Assembly (NCBI RefSeq): GCF_035917675.1
Contig: NZ_CP109104.1
Coordinates: 2,356,001-2,420,000, forward strand
Reading direction: 5' to 3'
DNA from: Streptomyces sp. NBC_01775
GTDB taxonomy: Bacteria > Actinomycetota > Actinomycetes > Streptomycetales > Streptomycetaceae
DNA length: 64,000 nt
Shown: piece after piece, positions 1 through 7,263 of the stretch
How the letters are laid out: every line of letters begins with the position of its first letter
Position numbering within the stretch: position 1 is the stretch's first letter
Position numbers and translations under genes: made by a program
The notes under the pieces: generated by a model
Database searches by the model: none
What the model was told of the DNA's origin: nothing
What the model saw: the letters and a program-made list of their open reading frames with translations, nothing else

Positions 1-392
1 ACCGCTGGAACCACGCGGTGAACCCCGCTCTCGACCTCGTCGACGCGTACGCCACCCGGCGGGCCGCCCAGGCGTTCCTGGCCTCCGCCGTGCGCGTCGG
101 CGACGACGCCACCCGGAGCTTGCTGGAGCGGGTTTTTCAGCTGTTCGTCCTGCAACGCCTCGCCCCCCACGCGGGCCTGCTGCTGGCGGACGGACACCTC
201 ACCGCCGAAGCGGTCCGGGACCTGGCCCCCGCCGTGGACCGCGTCAGTGCCGGACTGGCCCCCCACGCGCTCACCCTCGTGGAGGCGTTCGCCGTTCCGG
301 ACGCGATCCTCCAGGCCCCCATCGCCACCGACGGCTACGACGCCGCCTACGACGACCCGGCAGGGCCCTGGCAGCCGGCACCAGTTGGCTGA
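1..392 (+). CDS. Acyl-CoA oxidase, C-terminal part (5' truncated by window)
   Basis: The reading frame is open from the first bases (reading RWNHAVNPALDLVDAYATRR) to a TGA at 390-392, so only the last ~129 residues are present. The pattern of an aromatic Trp-Asn followed by a helical segment with LVDAYATRRAAQAFL resembles the C-terminal helical domain of flavin-dependent acyl-CoA oxidases, which oxidise acyl-CoA to trans-2-enoyl-CoA with O2 as acceptor. The FAD-binding core lies outside the window, so catalytic residues cannot be checked. A cytochrome P450 gene follows 57 bp downstream on the same strand and may be co-transcribed. The family call is inferred from the tail only. Confidence 0.6.
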   Translation, partial: RWNHAVNPALDLVDAYATRRAAQAFLASAVRVGDDATRSLLERVFQLFVLQRLAPHAGLLLADGHLTAEAVRDLAPAVDRVSAGLAPHALTLVEAFAVPDAILQAPIATDGYDAAYDDPAGPWQPAPVG

Positions 393-449
393 GCCGGGCC
401 GGAAACAGCCTCGCCTCCCCCGTCCACCATTCCGAGGAGCACCCCGGCC

Positions 450-1808
450 ATGAGCGACGCGTTCACCCGGGAGCCGTCCTGGGCCCCCCGGCTCTTCCCA
501 CCGGCCGCCCGTGCGCCGCGGGCCGTGCAGACGGCCCGGATGCTTCTGGACCCCCAGGGGTACGCGCGCTCCCTGCGCCGCCGATTCGGGCCGGTCTTCT
601 CGCTCCGCACGTTCCCCTACCGCGGTGCGCTGGTGTGCGCGGCCGATGCCACGGCCAACCGCGCGGTGCTGACCGACCACAAGCGGTTCACCGGCGGTGA
701 CGCCGCAGGGCTGCTGGCGCCCGCGGTCGGCGCCGGATCGCTGATCTGCACGCCACCACCCCTGCACCTGGACCATCGCAAGCTCCTGCTGCCCCCCTTC
801 CACGGGTCGCGGATCACCTGCTGGACGCAGCGGGTGCGGGAGCTGGTGCACGCCGAGCTGCCCGACCTGCTGTCCGGCGACAGCGTGCCCGTACGGCCGT
901 GGGCGCAGCGGCTGACGCTCGACGTCATCCTGAGAGTCGTCTTCGGCCTGACGGACCCGTCCCGAACCGCGACCTTCCGTCAGGCGCTGAACGCGTTCGT
1001 CGGCATGGGCAACCTCGCCGTACTGTTCCTGCCCAAGCCGCTACGGCACGATCTCGGGCCGCTCTCGCCTGGTGGCCGCTTCCAACGGCTCCGCGCCGCC
1101 GTACGGGAGCTGACCCGCGAGGAGATCGCCGCACGCCGGGCCGCGCCCGGCCACGCCCACCGCGACGACGTACTGTCCATGCTGCTCGACGCGCGCGGCG
1201 AGCACGGCGCCAGGCTGGATGACGCACAGCTCCTGGACGAACTGACCGGTCTTGTCATGGCCGGTTACGAGACCACGGCGACCACGATCGCCTGGACACT
1301 GCACCTGCTCGCCCACCATCCCGCCGCTCGCGACGCCCTTGTCTCCGACCTGGACGCGGGGTCGGACCGCTTGCTCAAGGCGACGGTGAAGGAGTCCGGC
1401 CGGCTGCGTCCCGCTGTCTACAACGCCATGCGCACCGCAGCGCACGACACGGAGCTCGGCGGCCATCCGGTGCCGCAACACGCCTTCGTCGCCGCGCTGT
1501 TCCCGCTCACCCACCTCGACCCCGAGCTATGGCCACAACCGGATGCCTTCCGGCCCGAGCGCCACCTGGACACAGACCCGGTGCCCTACTCGCTGACGCC
1601 GTTCGGTGGCGGCGTGCGGCGCTGCATCGGGGTGTCGCTGGCCCAGCTCGAAATCGAGACCGTCCTGAGAGAGATCCTCGCGGTGGCCGTCCCCGAGCCG
1701 GCCGGTCCTCTGGAGCCCGCGAGGCTGGTGTCGGTGACGCTCGTCCCCTCCCGGGGCGGACGGGTCCGGCTCCGCCGGCGGCGGCTCTCTCCGCAAGCGC
1801 GTCTGTGA
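450..1808 (+). CDS. Cytochrome P450
   Basis: A 452-residue soluble bacterial P450 with all landmark motifs. The I-helix oxygen-binding segment AGYETTAT is near residue 270. The K-helix ExxR appears as ESGR near 314, and the PERH segment follows. The heme loop FGGGVRRCIG (about 385-394) has the proximal thiolate Cys near 392. It would hydroxylate or epoxidise a small hydrophobic substrate with electrons from a separate ferredoxin and reductase; none is encoded nearby. The substrate cannot be read from the sequence. The preceding acyl-CoA oxidase could indicate a lipid- or polyketide-like substrate, but that is only context. The ATG at 450 has GAGGAG about 14 bp upstream. Confidence 0.93.
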   Translation: MSDAFTREPSWAPRLFPPAARAPRAVQTARMLLDPQGYARSLRRRFGPVFSLRTFPYRGALVCAADATANRAVLTDHKRFTGGDAAGLLAPAVGAGSLICTPPPLHLDHRKLLLPPFHGSRITCWTQRVRELVHAELPDLLSGDSVPVRPWAQRLTLDVILRVVFGLTDPSRTATFRQALNAFVGMGNLAVLFLPKPLRHDLGPLSPGGRFQRLRAAVRELTREEIAARRAAPGHAHRDDVLSMLLDARGEHGARLDDAQLLDELTGLVMAGYETTATTIAWTLHLLAHHPAARDALVSDLDAGSDRLLKATVKESGRLRPAVYNAMRTAAHDTELGGHPVPQHAFVAALFPLTHLDPELWPQPDAFRPERHLDTDPVPYSLTPFGGGVRRCIGVSLAQLEIETVLREILAVAVPEPAGPLEPARLVSVTLVPSRGGRVRLRRRRLSPQARL

Positions 1809-1851
1809 GCCCACGCCGGTTCGCCAGGGGCCCTCCCGGCGGTCGGCGGGT

Positions 1852-1912
1852 CCGGTGGTGCGCGTGCTCAGCGTGGTCCGGCGGTGCGCGTGCTCAGCGT
1901 GGCCCGGTGGTG
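1852..1912. repeat. 26-bp tandem repeat spanning the response-regulator stop codon
   Basis: Two nearly identical 26-bp units (1852-1877 and 1878-1903) and a partial third (1904-1912). They share the core GTGCGCGTGCTCAGCGTGG. The minus-strand TGA of the response regulator (1894-1896) lies in the second unit and is copied in the first, downstream of the gene. Confidence 0.85.
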
Positions 1913-2709
1913 CCGTCCACGGCGCCCGCCCGGTAGGCGAGGACGACGGCCTGGACGCGGTCGCGCAGGTCCAGTTTGGTGAGGATGCGGGACACGTACG
2001 TCTTCACCGTCTCGCCGCTGAGCACCAGCGCGGCGGCGATCTCGGCGTTCGAGAGTCCCGCGCTGATCAGCTTCAGCACCTCGTGCTCGCGAGGTGTGAG
2101 GACTTTGAGCCGTTCCCGTTCGGGCGACGGCGGGGCGGCGGCGGGCTGTACCCGCCCGGCGAACTCCCCGATGAGCGCCCGGGTCACGGACGGTGAGAGC
2201 AGGGACTCGCCGCGCGCGATGGTGCGGACGCCGTTGACGAGTTCCACCGGCGGGGCGTCCTTGAGCAGGAAGCCGCTGGCCCCGGCACGCAAGGCCTCGT
2301 ACACGTACTCGTCCACGTTGAAGGTCGTGACGACGAGGATCTTCGTACGGGCGGGCGAATCGGGCCCGGCCAGGCGGCGGGTGGCCTCGATACCGTCGAG
2401 CAGCGGCATCCGGATGTCCATCACCGCGACGTCGGGCCTCAGTTCCTCGGCGGCCTCGATCGCCGCACGTCCGTCGGCGGCCTCCCCCACGACCTCCATG
2501 TCGGGCTGGGCGGAGAAGATCGTGACGTAGCCGGCGCGCACCAGGGCCTGGTCCTCGCAGATCAGCACGCGGATGGGGGCGGCGGTGACGGCGGGGACGG
2601 CAGCGGTGCTCGCGGGATCGGCGACAGTGCTCGCGCTGACGGCCGGTGGGGTCGGACGATCGGCCGGCGGTGGGGGCGAAGGATCGGCCGGTGGGGTCGG
2701 GGCGGTCAT
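1894..2709 (-). CDS. NarL/FixJ-family response regulator
   Basis: Response regulator of 271 residues with an unusual Pro/Ala/Ser-rich N-terminal tail of ~44 residues. A receiver domain follows (IRVLICEDQALVRAGY; phospho-acceptor Asp near residue 98 in VAVMDIRMP). The C-terminal LuxR-type HTH lies at roughly 208-265 (LTPREHEVLKLISAGLSNAE, then GETVKTYVSRILTKL). It would bind DNA as a dimer once phosphorylated by the sensor kinase encoded immediately upstream, whose stop overlaps this start by 4 bp (ATGA), giving translational coupling. Targets are not evident. A shorter start near the receiver is possible, because the low-complexity tail is not part of the family. Confidence 0.93.
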   Translation of the reverse strand: MTAPTPPADPSPPPPADRPTPPAVSASTVADPASTAAVPAVTAAPIRVLICEDQALVRAGYVTIFSAQPDMEVVGEAADGRAAIEAAEELRPDVAVMDIRMPLLDGIEATRRLAGPDSPARTKILVVTTFNVDEYVYEALRAGASGFLLKDAPPVELVNGVRTIARGESLLSPSVTRALIGEFAGRVQPAAAPPSPERERLKVLTPREHEVLKLISAGLSNAEIAAALVLSGETVKTYVSRILTKLDLRDRVQAVVLAYRAGAVDGTTGPR

Positions 2710-4157
2710 GAGGCACCTTCGGTGGGAATGCCGGCGCGGACGGCGAAGCCGCCCCCGGGCCGGGGGCCTGCCGTGAAGTCGCCGCCGAGCATACCCACGC
2801 GTTCGCGGAGCCCGCCCAGGCCCCTGCCGCCCGACACGTGCGCGCTCTCCCGCGCGGGTCCGGGGCCGTCGTCGCCGGGCCGCCCGTCGTCCGGACCCTC
2901 GTTGGTGACCTCGACGTCCAGGCGGTCGCGCCCGTAGCGGACCGCGACAAGAGTGGGGTGCCCCGCGGCGTACTTCACGGCGTTGGTGAGGGCTTCCTGG
3001 ACGAGGCGGTACATCGCGAGTTCGGCGCCGATGGGCAGGGACGGGCGTTCGCCCTCCTCGGCCAGTTCGACGGGCTGGCCGGTCATGCGGGTCTGCTCGA
3101 CCAGGTCACGCAGGTCACCACGGGCCGGGGCGCGCTGCCCGGGTTCCGACTCACCGGTGGCCTCCAACACGCCGAGCAGGTAACGCAGTTCGGCGAGGGC
3201 ACGGCGGCCGGTGCCGCTGATCGCGGTCAGCGCCTCGGTGACCCGGTCCGGGGACGCGGTGAGGAACGGCGCCGCGTCGGACTGCACGACCATCGCGGTC
3301 ACATGGTGGGTCACCACGTCGTGCAACTCCCGTGCCAGTCTGCCGCGTTCGGCTGCGGTGGCGGCCAGCGCCGTCAGCCGTCGCCGCTCGGCCTCGTCGG
3401 CGCGCCGCGCCCGCACGAACGCCCCCGCTCCCCAGAACGCGGCGAGGGCCAGACCGAAGACGGCGTAATCGTCGAGCCGCTGCGGAGAGCCGAGCGCGTC
3501 GAGGACGACGCAGAAGGCGACGTACGCCGCGAACGACGGCACGGCCAGCAGCCTGCGCAGCCGGCCTTGGTAGGCGCCCATGGAGTACAGCGCGACGTAG
3601 ACCCCCATGCTGCCGAACGTCTGCGGGCAGCCCGACGCCTGGTGGACGGCGAAGGAGGAACCCACGAGGGCGAGACAGACGGCGGGCAGCCTGGTGCGCA
3701 GGACGAGCGGCAGGGTCTGGCCGAGGGTCAGCGCGACACTGAGCACACTCGCGTGGCGGGTGGGCAGGTCGCCGAACCGCGCACCGACGCTGGCGAGGGG
3801 CTCGGCGAACGACAGCACGGTGAGCACGAGCGCGAACTCCACGTCCCGCACACGGCGTGGCCGCGACCGCCACCACTCCGACAGCGACCGCCACAGCTCG
3901 GACACCGTCGCCGTCACGCGGTCGAGGGCGTCACGGGGGCGGGCCGGCTCGGCAGTGCGGACCGGCTCGGCGGTGTGGGCCGGGCCGGTGCTGCCGCCGT
4001 CCGGGGCAGGGCTGGGGCGGAGTGCGGTCCGGCCGGGGCGGGACGGCGTCGTGTCGGGTTTCACGGAGTTCCTACGGATGCGAGCCGACGGGGCGGCGGG
4101 TGGCCGGGCTGCCACAGGACACGGAGTGGGCGGGTGAGCAGGGTGCGCGCCGAACAT
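2706..4157 (-). CDS. Two-component sensor histidine kinase (HisKA_3 type)
   Basis: Membrane histidine kinase of ~483 residues. A Pro-rich cytoplasmic N-terminus is followed by several hydrophobic segments (about 105-250). The dimerisation/phosphoacceptor helix contains ARELHDVVTHHVTAM, with His near 279. The HATPase domain has VQEALTNAVKYA and GRGLGGLRERVGMLGG. This arrangement is typical of kinases paired with NarL regulators, and the partner overlaps its stop by 4 bp. The ATG at 4157 has GAAGG directly upstream. A GTG at 4064 with AGGA 6-9 bp upstream is an equally plausible start and would remove most of the Pro-rich tail. The stimulus is unknown. Confidence 0.9.
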   Translation of the reverse strand: MFGAHPAHPPTPCPVAARPPAAPSARIRRNSVKPDTTPSRPGRTALRPSPAPDGGSTGPAHTAEPVRTAEPARPRDALDRVTATVSELWRSLSEWWRSRPRRVRDVEFALVLTVLSFAEPLASVGARFGDLPTRHASVLSVALTLGQTLPLVLRTRLPAVCLALVGSSFAVHQASGCPQTFGSMGVYVALYSMGAYQGRLRRLLAVPSFAAYVAFCVVLDALGSPQRLDDYAVFGLALAAFWGAGAFVRARRADEAERRRLTALAATAAERGRLARELHDVVTHHVTAMVVQSDAAPFLTASPDRVTEALTAISGTGRRALAELRYLLGVLEATGESEPGQRAPARGDLRDLVEQTRMTGQPVELAEEGERPSLPIGAELAMYRLVQEALTNAVKYAAGHPTLVAVRYGRDRLDVEVTNEGPDDGRPGDDGPGPARESAHVSGGRGLGGLRERVGMLGGDFTAGPRPGGGFAVRAGIPTEGAS

Positions 4158-4283
4158 ACCTTCGCGCACCGGGCCTGACGTCCCCCGTGAGTGGACAGTT
4201 GCCGGTCCCCGCGCGGGGGAGGGCCGGCGCAACCCGGCGGGGGCTCGGGGTCGTTCGGCGGGGCGCTGACGACGCCGGGCGTG

Positions 4284-4575
4284 ATGAACTGCGTGGCGGT
4301 CATGGAGGAACTCGCCTTCCGTGGCGCGACGTTCCGGATTCTGGAGGAGAGGACGGACCTGGGGCGCGCCGGCGGCATCGGGCCTGGTCTTCGGTGTGCT
4401 GCACCTGGTCAACCCGGACGCCACAGTCTGGGGCGCGTTCGCCATCGCCGTGGAGGCGGGCCTGCTGTTCGGCGCGGTCTAGGCGGCGACCCGCTCCCTG
4501 TGGCCGCCGATCGGGCTGCACCCGGGCTGAAACGTGGCGGAGGACGGCATCTACGGCACGACCGTCCCGGGCTCC
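4284..4575 (+). pseudogene. CPBP-family intramembrane metalloprotease, degraded
   Basis: From 4284 the sequence reads [20 protein letters not shown], containing the CPBP/Abi motif EExxxRG. The frame then shifts around 4362-4372. In the new frame it continues [19 protein letters not shown], matching the second CPBP helix with its conserved His. A TAG at 4480-4482 stands where Tyr/Ala is usual. SLWPPIGLH follows, and a TGA at 4528-4530 stands at the usual Trp. The tail reads EDGIYGTTVPGS. The N-terminal transmembrane half is not recognisable. One frameshift, two nonsense codons and the missing 5' part make this a dead gene. CPBP proteins include CAAX proteases and bacteriocin-immunity proteins. 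Confidence 0.82.
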
Positions 4576-4580
4576 GCCGG

Positions 4581-4614
4581 CGACCGCCCCCACCGCAGGT
4601 CAGGGGGGCGGTCG
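4581..4614 (-). terminator. GC-rich hairpin at the end of the MFS gene
   Basis: Perfect 10-bp inverted repeat CGACCGCCCC (4581-4590) / GGGGCGGTCG (4605-4614) with a 14-nt loop that contains the minus-strand stop codon of the MFS gene. There is no U-tract, so this could be a Rho-aided terminator or an mRNA 3'-end stabiliser. Confidence 0.45.
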
Positions 4615-5919
4615 GTCTCTTTTCCGGCAGCTGAGGCGGAGCAGAAGCGCTCCCGCCAGCTGAAGGGCGGCGACCGTCAGCAGGAGGAGGGGTGGGGGCA
4701 GTCCTGATGCCGCGCCTGCCAGGGCGGCCCCGGCTGCTGCCGCCGACTGCTTGAGGCCCGCGCCCAGGGTGAAGACCTGGGTGTGGGCCGCTGCCGGTGC
4801 GTGGTCGGCCCGGATGCGCAAGGTGGTGCTCAGCAGCGGTCCGTCCCCCACTCCCGCGAGCGCGAACAGCGCGACGGCCGCCGCGAACGAGGGGACCGCC
4901 GCGGCGCCGGCCAGCGCCGCGCCGGTGCTGAAGAGGCTGAGCGCGGCGAGCTGTTCGGGCCTGATGCGCGGGGGCCGGCGCGCCAGCGCCACCGCGCCGG
5001 AGAGCGCACCGAGCGCGAACACGGTCATCAACAGCCCGCCGCCGCCCGCGTCGCCCGCTTCCGCCGCGAGGAGCACCGAAGTGACGGGGAGCCCCCCGAC
5101 GCCGAGGAACGCGACGGAGGTTGCCGCCGTGATGGCGCGGAGGGGCGGGATCCGCCAGAGGGCGAGGAGGCCGGTGGTGAGGCGGACCCGCAGTGGGGGC
5201 GCGGGGTGGGGCGGGGGTGGGGGCTCGGACTCGGACTCGGGCGGGGGTGGGGGCCCGGACTCGGACTCGGGCTCGGGCGGGGGCTGGGGCTGGGGCGGGG
5301 GCTGGGGCGGGGGCTGGGGCGGCTCGGCGGGGCGCTTTCGCTTCGGTGCGCGCCATGGGCCCGGCGCGTGGGCGCTGGGCAGCGGCAGGGCCGGGGTCAG
5401 CAGAGCCGCGCAGGCCGCCGAGGCGGCCAGGAGGGTGGTCGCGAGTGCCGGGGTGAGGGTGAGAGCGACCGCGCTGACAGCGGCGGGGGCCGTGACCGAG
5501 GCGGCGTTGTAGGTGGCGGCGTCCAAGGCGTAGACGCGGGTGCGGGCCGCGGGCCGGGACGCGAGCCCGGTGAGCAGGCTGGAGAGGCCGCCGGTGACGA
5601 CCGGGCCGCAACTGCCGCCCGCGACCGCGACGGTCAGCGTGAGCGCCGTCGGCGCACGGCCCAGCAGGACGCCGAGGAGGGCGATGGCGGTGGCGAAGAC
5701 GGCGAGCGCCGCCCCGTAGAAGAGGCGGGGTCTGCGGGCCCGTTCGGCGAGCGCGCCCGCCACGGGGGCGGCGGCCACGTGCGGGGCCATCCAGGCGGTG
5801 AGCACGTACGCGCCCTGCGCCGCGCTTCCGGTGCGCTCCAGCGCGAGCAGTGTGAGGGCGAGGGCCATGCCCTCGTCGGCGAGGCGCGCCAAGGCGGCGG
5901 TGGCCAGATACGCCCGCAT
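4600..5919 (-). CDS. MFS transporter with Pro/Glu-rich central loop
   Basis: 439-residue permease with about a dozen hydrophobic segments, starting MRAYLATAALARLADEGMAL, which is typical of actinobacterial MFS exporters. A DxxxR-like loop (AGALAERARRPRLFYG) follows the second helix pair. The central cytoplasmic loop is expanded by a low-complexity stretch of PQPPP and ESESGPPPPP units encoded by imperfect DNA repeats (5205-5335). It is divergent from a CGNR regulator, with an inverted repeat between the two starts, so it is probably that regulator's target. The substrate is not predictable; a small-molecule efflux role is a reasonable guess. Confidence 0.85.
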   Translation of the reverse strand: MRAYLATAALARLADEGMALALTLLALERTGSAAQGAYVLTAWMAPHVAAAPVAGALAERARRPRLFYGAALAVFATAIALLGVLLGRAPTALTLTVAVAGGSCGPVVTGGLSSLLTGLASRPAARTRVYALDAATYNAASVTAPAAVSAVALTLTPALATTLLAASAACAALLTPALPLPSAHAPGPWRAPKRKRPAEPPQPPPQPPPQPQPPPEPESESGPPPPPESESEPPPPPHPAPPLRVRLTTGLLALWRIPPLRAITAATSVAFLGVGGLPVTSVLLAAEAGDAGGGGLLMTVFALGALSGAVALARRPPRIRPEQLAALSLFSTGAALAGAAAVPSFAAAVALFALAGVGDGPLLSTTLRIRADHAPAAAHTQVFTLGAGLKQSAAAAGAALAGAASGLPPPLLLLTVAALQLAGALLLRLSCRKRDRPPP

Positions 5920-5933
5920 CGACAGCCCCCTCG

Positions 5934-5961
5934 GTAACGGGTTAATAGTCTAAGCCGTTAC
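5934..5961. promoter_or_regulatory. Inverted-repeat operator between the MFS and CGNR genes
   Basis: GTAACGGGTTA (5934-5944) and TAAGCCGTTAC (5951-5961) form 11-bp arms with one mismatch around a 6-bp spacer. The element is the only AT-richer stretch between two divergent starts (5919 and 5979). It is likely the binding site of the adjacent CGNR protein and covers both promoters. Confidence 0.7.
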
Positions 5962-5978
5962 ACGTAGACTTGTCAGCC

Positions 5979-6581
5979 ATGAGCGGAGCGCGAAAGTGGC
6001 CCGGTGCCGGTGCCGACGACGGAGACGGAGACGCAGACGGAGACGGGTTCCGGCCCGGGGAGCGGCTGATCGAGCTGGCCAACGCCGTACGCGCCGACCC
6101 CGGACTGTCCCGGGACGCGCTGGCCGAGGTGCTGGCGCGGCACGGCGAGCGGGCCGAGGACCTGGCGGGCCTCACCGAACGGGAGGCCGTCGCGCTGCGC
6201 GCCGCTGCCGCACGGCTGACCGAGCAGGTGCTCACCGAGACCGACACGGACCGCGCCGCACTCGCGCTCAACTCCGCGCTGGAGAGGTGCGGGGCCCGCC
6301 CCCGGCTGAGCCGTCACGACGGTCACGCCTGGCACTTGCACGTGGACCGGGGCGACGACGCGAGCTGGGCCGAGTGGTTCACCGCCACGAGCGCCCTGGC
6401 GCTGGCCCGGCTGCTGAGCGAGCGGGGGCGCCCGGCGTGGGGCGAGTGCGCGGCCTCGGGCTGCGTCACCCTCTTTCTCGCCACGGGCCCCGGCGCCCCG
6501 CGCCGCTACTGCTGCCCCGCCTGCGCCTCCCGCGCCCGCGTCGCGGCGCACCGGCGCAGGAAGCGCCAGGAAGGGGCGTAG
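5979..6581 (+). CDS. CGNR zinc-finger transcriptional regulator
   Basis: 200 residues from the ATG at 5979 (a TTG at 5970 is in frame but less likely). The acidic Asp/Gly-rich N-terminus precedes an ABATE-like helical domain (GERLIELANAVRADPG). The C-terminal CGNR zinc finger has CAASGCVTLFLA, then RRYCCPACASRARVAAHRRR, i.e. two Cys pairs followed by a basic helix. Such proteins are ligand-responsive repressors, usually of an adjacent divergent gene, here the MFS transporter. The palindrome at 5934-5961 fits autoregulation. The stop codon lies in a 25-bp tandem repeat. Confidence 0.88.
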   Translation: MSGARKWPGAGADDGDGDADGDGFRPGERLIELANAVRADPGLSRDALAEVLARHGERAEDLAGLTEREAVALRAAAARLTEQVLTETDTDRAALALNSALERCGARPRLSRHDGHAWHLHVDRGDDASWAEWFTATSALALARLLSERGRPAWGECAASGCVTLFLATGPGAPRRYCCPACASRARVAAHRRRKRQEGA

Positions 6582-6634
6582 CGGGTCCCGCCAGGAAGGG
6601 GCGTAGCGGCGCCCACCAGGAAGGGGCGTCGCGG
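6566..6634. repeat. 25-bp tandem repeat spanning the CGNR stop codon
   Basis: CCAGGAAGGGGCGTAGCGG occurs at 6566-6584 and 6591-6609, and with one change at 6616-6634, an exact 25-bp period. The TAG stop (6579-6581) is in the first copy. The second copy repeats it, and the third has TCG instead. Confidence 0.9.
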
Positions 6635-6903
6635 TCGCGGACCCCCTTCCGATTCGCGTGAATCCCCCTTGCCCGGTTCGCTTTCCGGCGCGTGTCCTGG
6701 TCCGGTTGCGGCAGGGACACCGAGCCGGGGCCAGGATGCATCCGGGGTCGGTCGAGTTGACGGGGAGGGCGGCAGGCCGGCGGCGCAGACGCGCCAGGCC
6801 CGAGGCGAGTCCCGGAGCACTGAGGCCGGCGACCGCGCGGGAGCCCCATCGCCTGATCCCGAACTCATGGCGTCGGCAACGGCGTTGGCATAGCGTTGAC
6901 CAG
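6582..6903. other. Intergenic region between the CGNR and trypco2 genes
   Basis: About 320 bp without a convincing gene. It begins with the last two 25-bp repeat copies and contains a small palindrome GATTCGCGTGAATC at 6651-6664. No clear -10/-35 pair was identified for the downstream conflict module. Confidence 0.5.
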
Positions 6904-7248
6904 GTGAGTGACGACTTCACCGGGATCGACGGGATCGAGCTGGCGGACGCTGTTCAGGCCGTACGCGATGAATTGCTCACCGCCGCGGCGCGCGGGACCG
7001 GTCGCGACCTGCGCTTCGAGGTGGGGGACATCAATCTGGAGTTCACGGTCGAGCTGCGCCGCGACGCGCGTGTGAAGTCCGGTGTGCGTGCGTGGGTGAT
7101 CTCGGCCGACGCCGACGCCGGCCGGTCCACGGCCCGCACCCACAAGGTCAGCTTCACTCTCAGGCCCAAGGACGCCCGCATGGGCGGTGGCTGGGAGGTT
7201 GGCAATGACGGCCCCGCCGACACCTCCGCCTTCGGCACCACCGGGTAA
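6904..7248 (+). CDS. Trypsin-co-occurring domain 2 (trypco2) protein
   Basis: 114-residue protein starting at a GTG (6904) and reading GIELADAVQAVRDELLTAAA. A beta-rich segment follows (LRFEVGDINLEFTVELRRDA), and the tail is TARTHKVSFTLRPKD. This matches the trypco2 domain described by Aravind and colleagues as a small partner of trypsin-containing NTPase conflict systems. The next gene, 15 bp downstream on the same strand, encodes exactly such a protein (trypsin + NACHT), so the two form a module. Its molecular role is unknown; it may hold the protease inactive or act as sensor or substrate. The start choice rests on homology length; the ribosome site is weak. Confidence 0.75.
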   Translation: MSDDFTGIDGIELADAVQAVRDELLTAAARGTGRDLRFEVGDINLEFTVELRRDARVKSGVRAWVISADADAGRSTARTHKVSFTLRPKDARMGGGWEVGNDGPADTSAFGTTG

Positions 7249-7263
7249 GGCGGGTGACACCCC

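Noticed and set aside
2838..4178. Long plus-strand open frame opposite the histidine kinase
   Set aside because: Compositional shadow of the kinase gene on the other strand; it has no protein-like motif and the kinase frame has clear HisKA/HATPase signatures.
6651..6664. GATTCGCGTGAATC palindrome as operator of the NACHT module
   Set aside because: Single copy, about 240 bp upstream of the trypco2 start, no promoter visible near it; too weak to assign.
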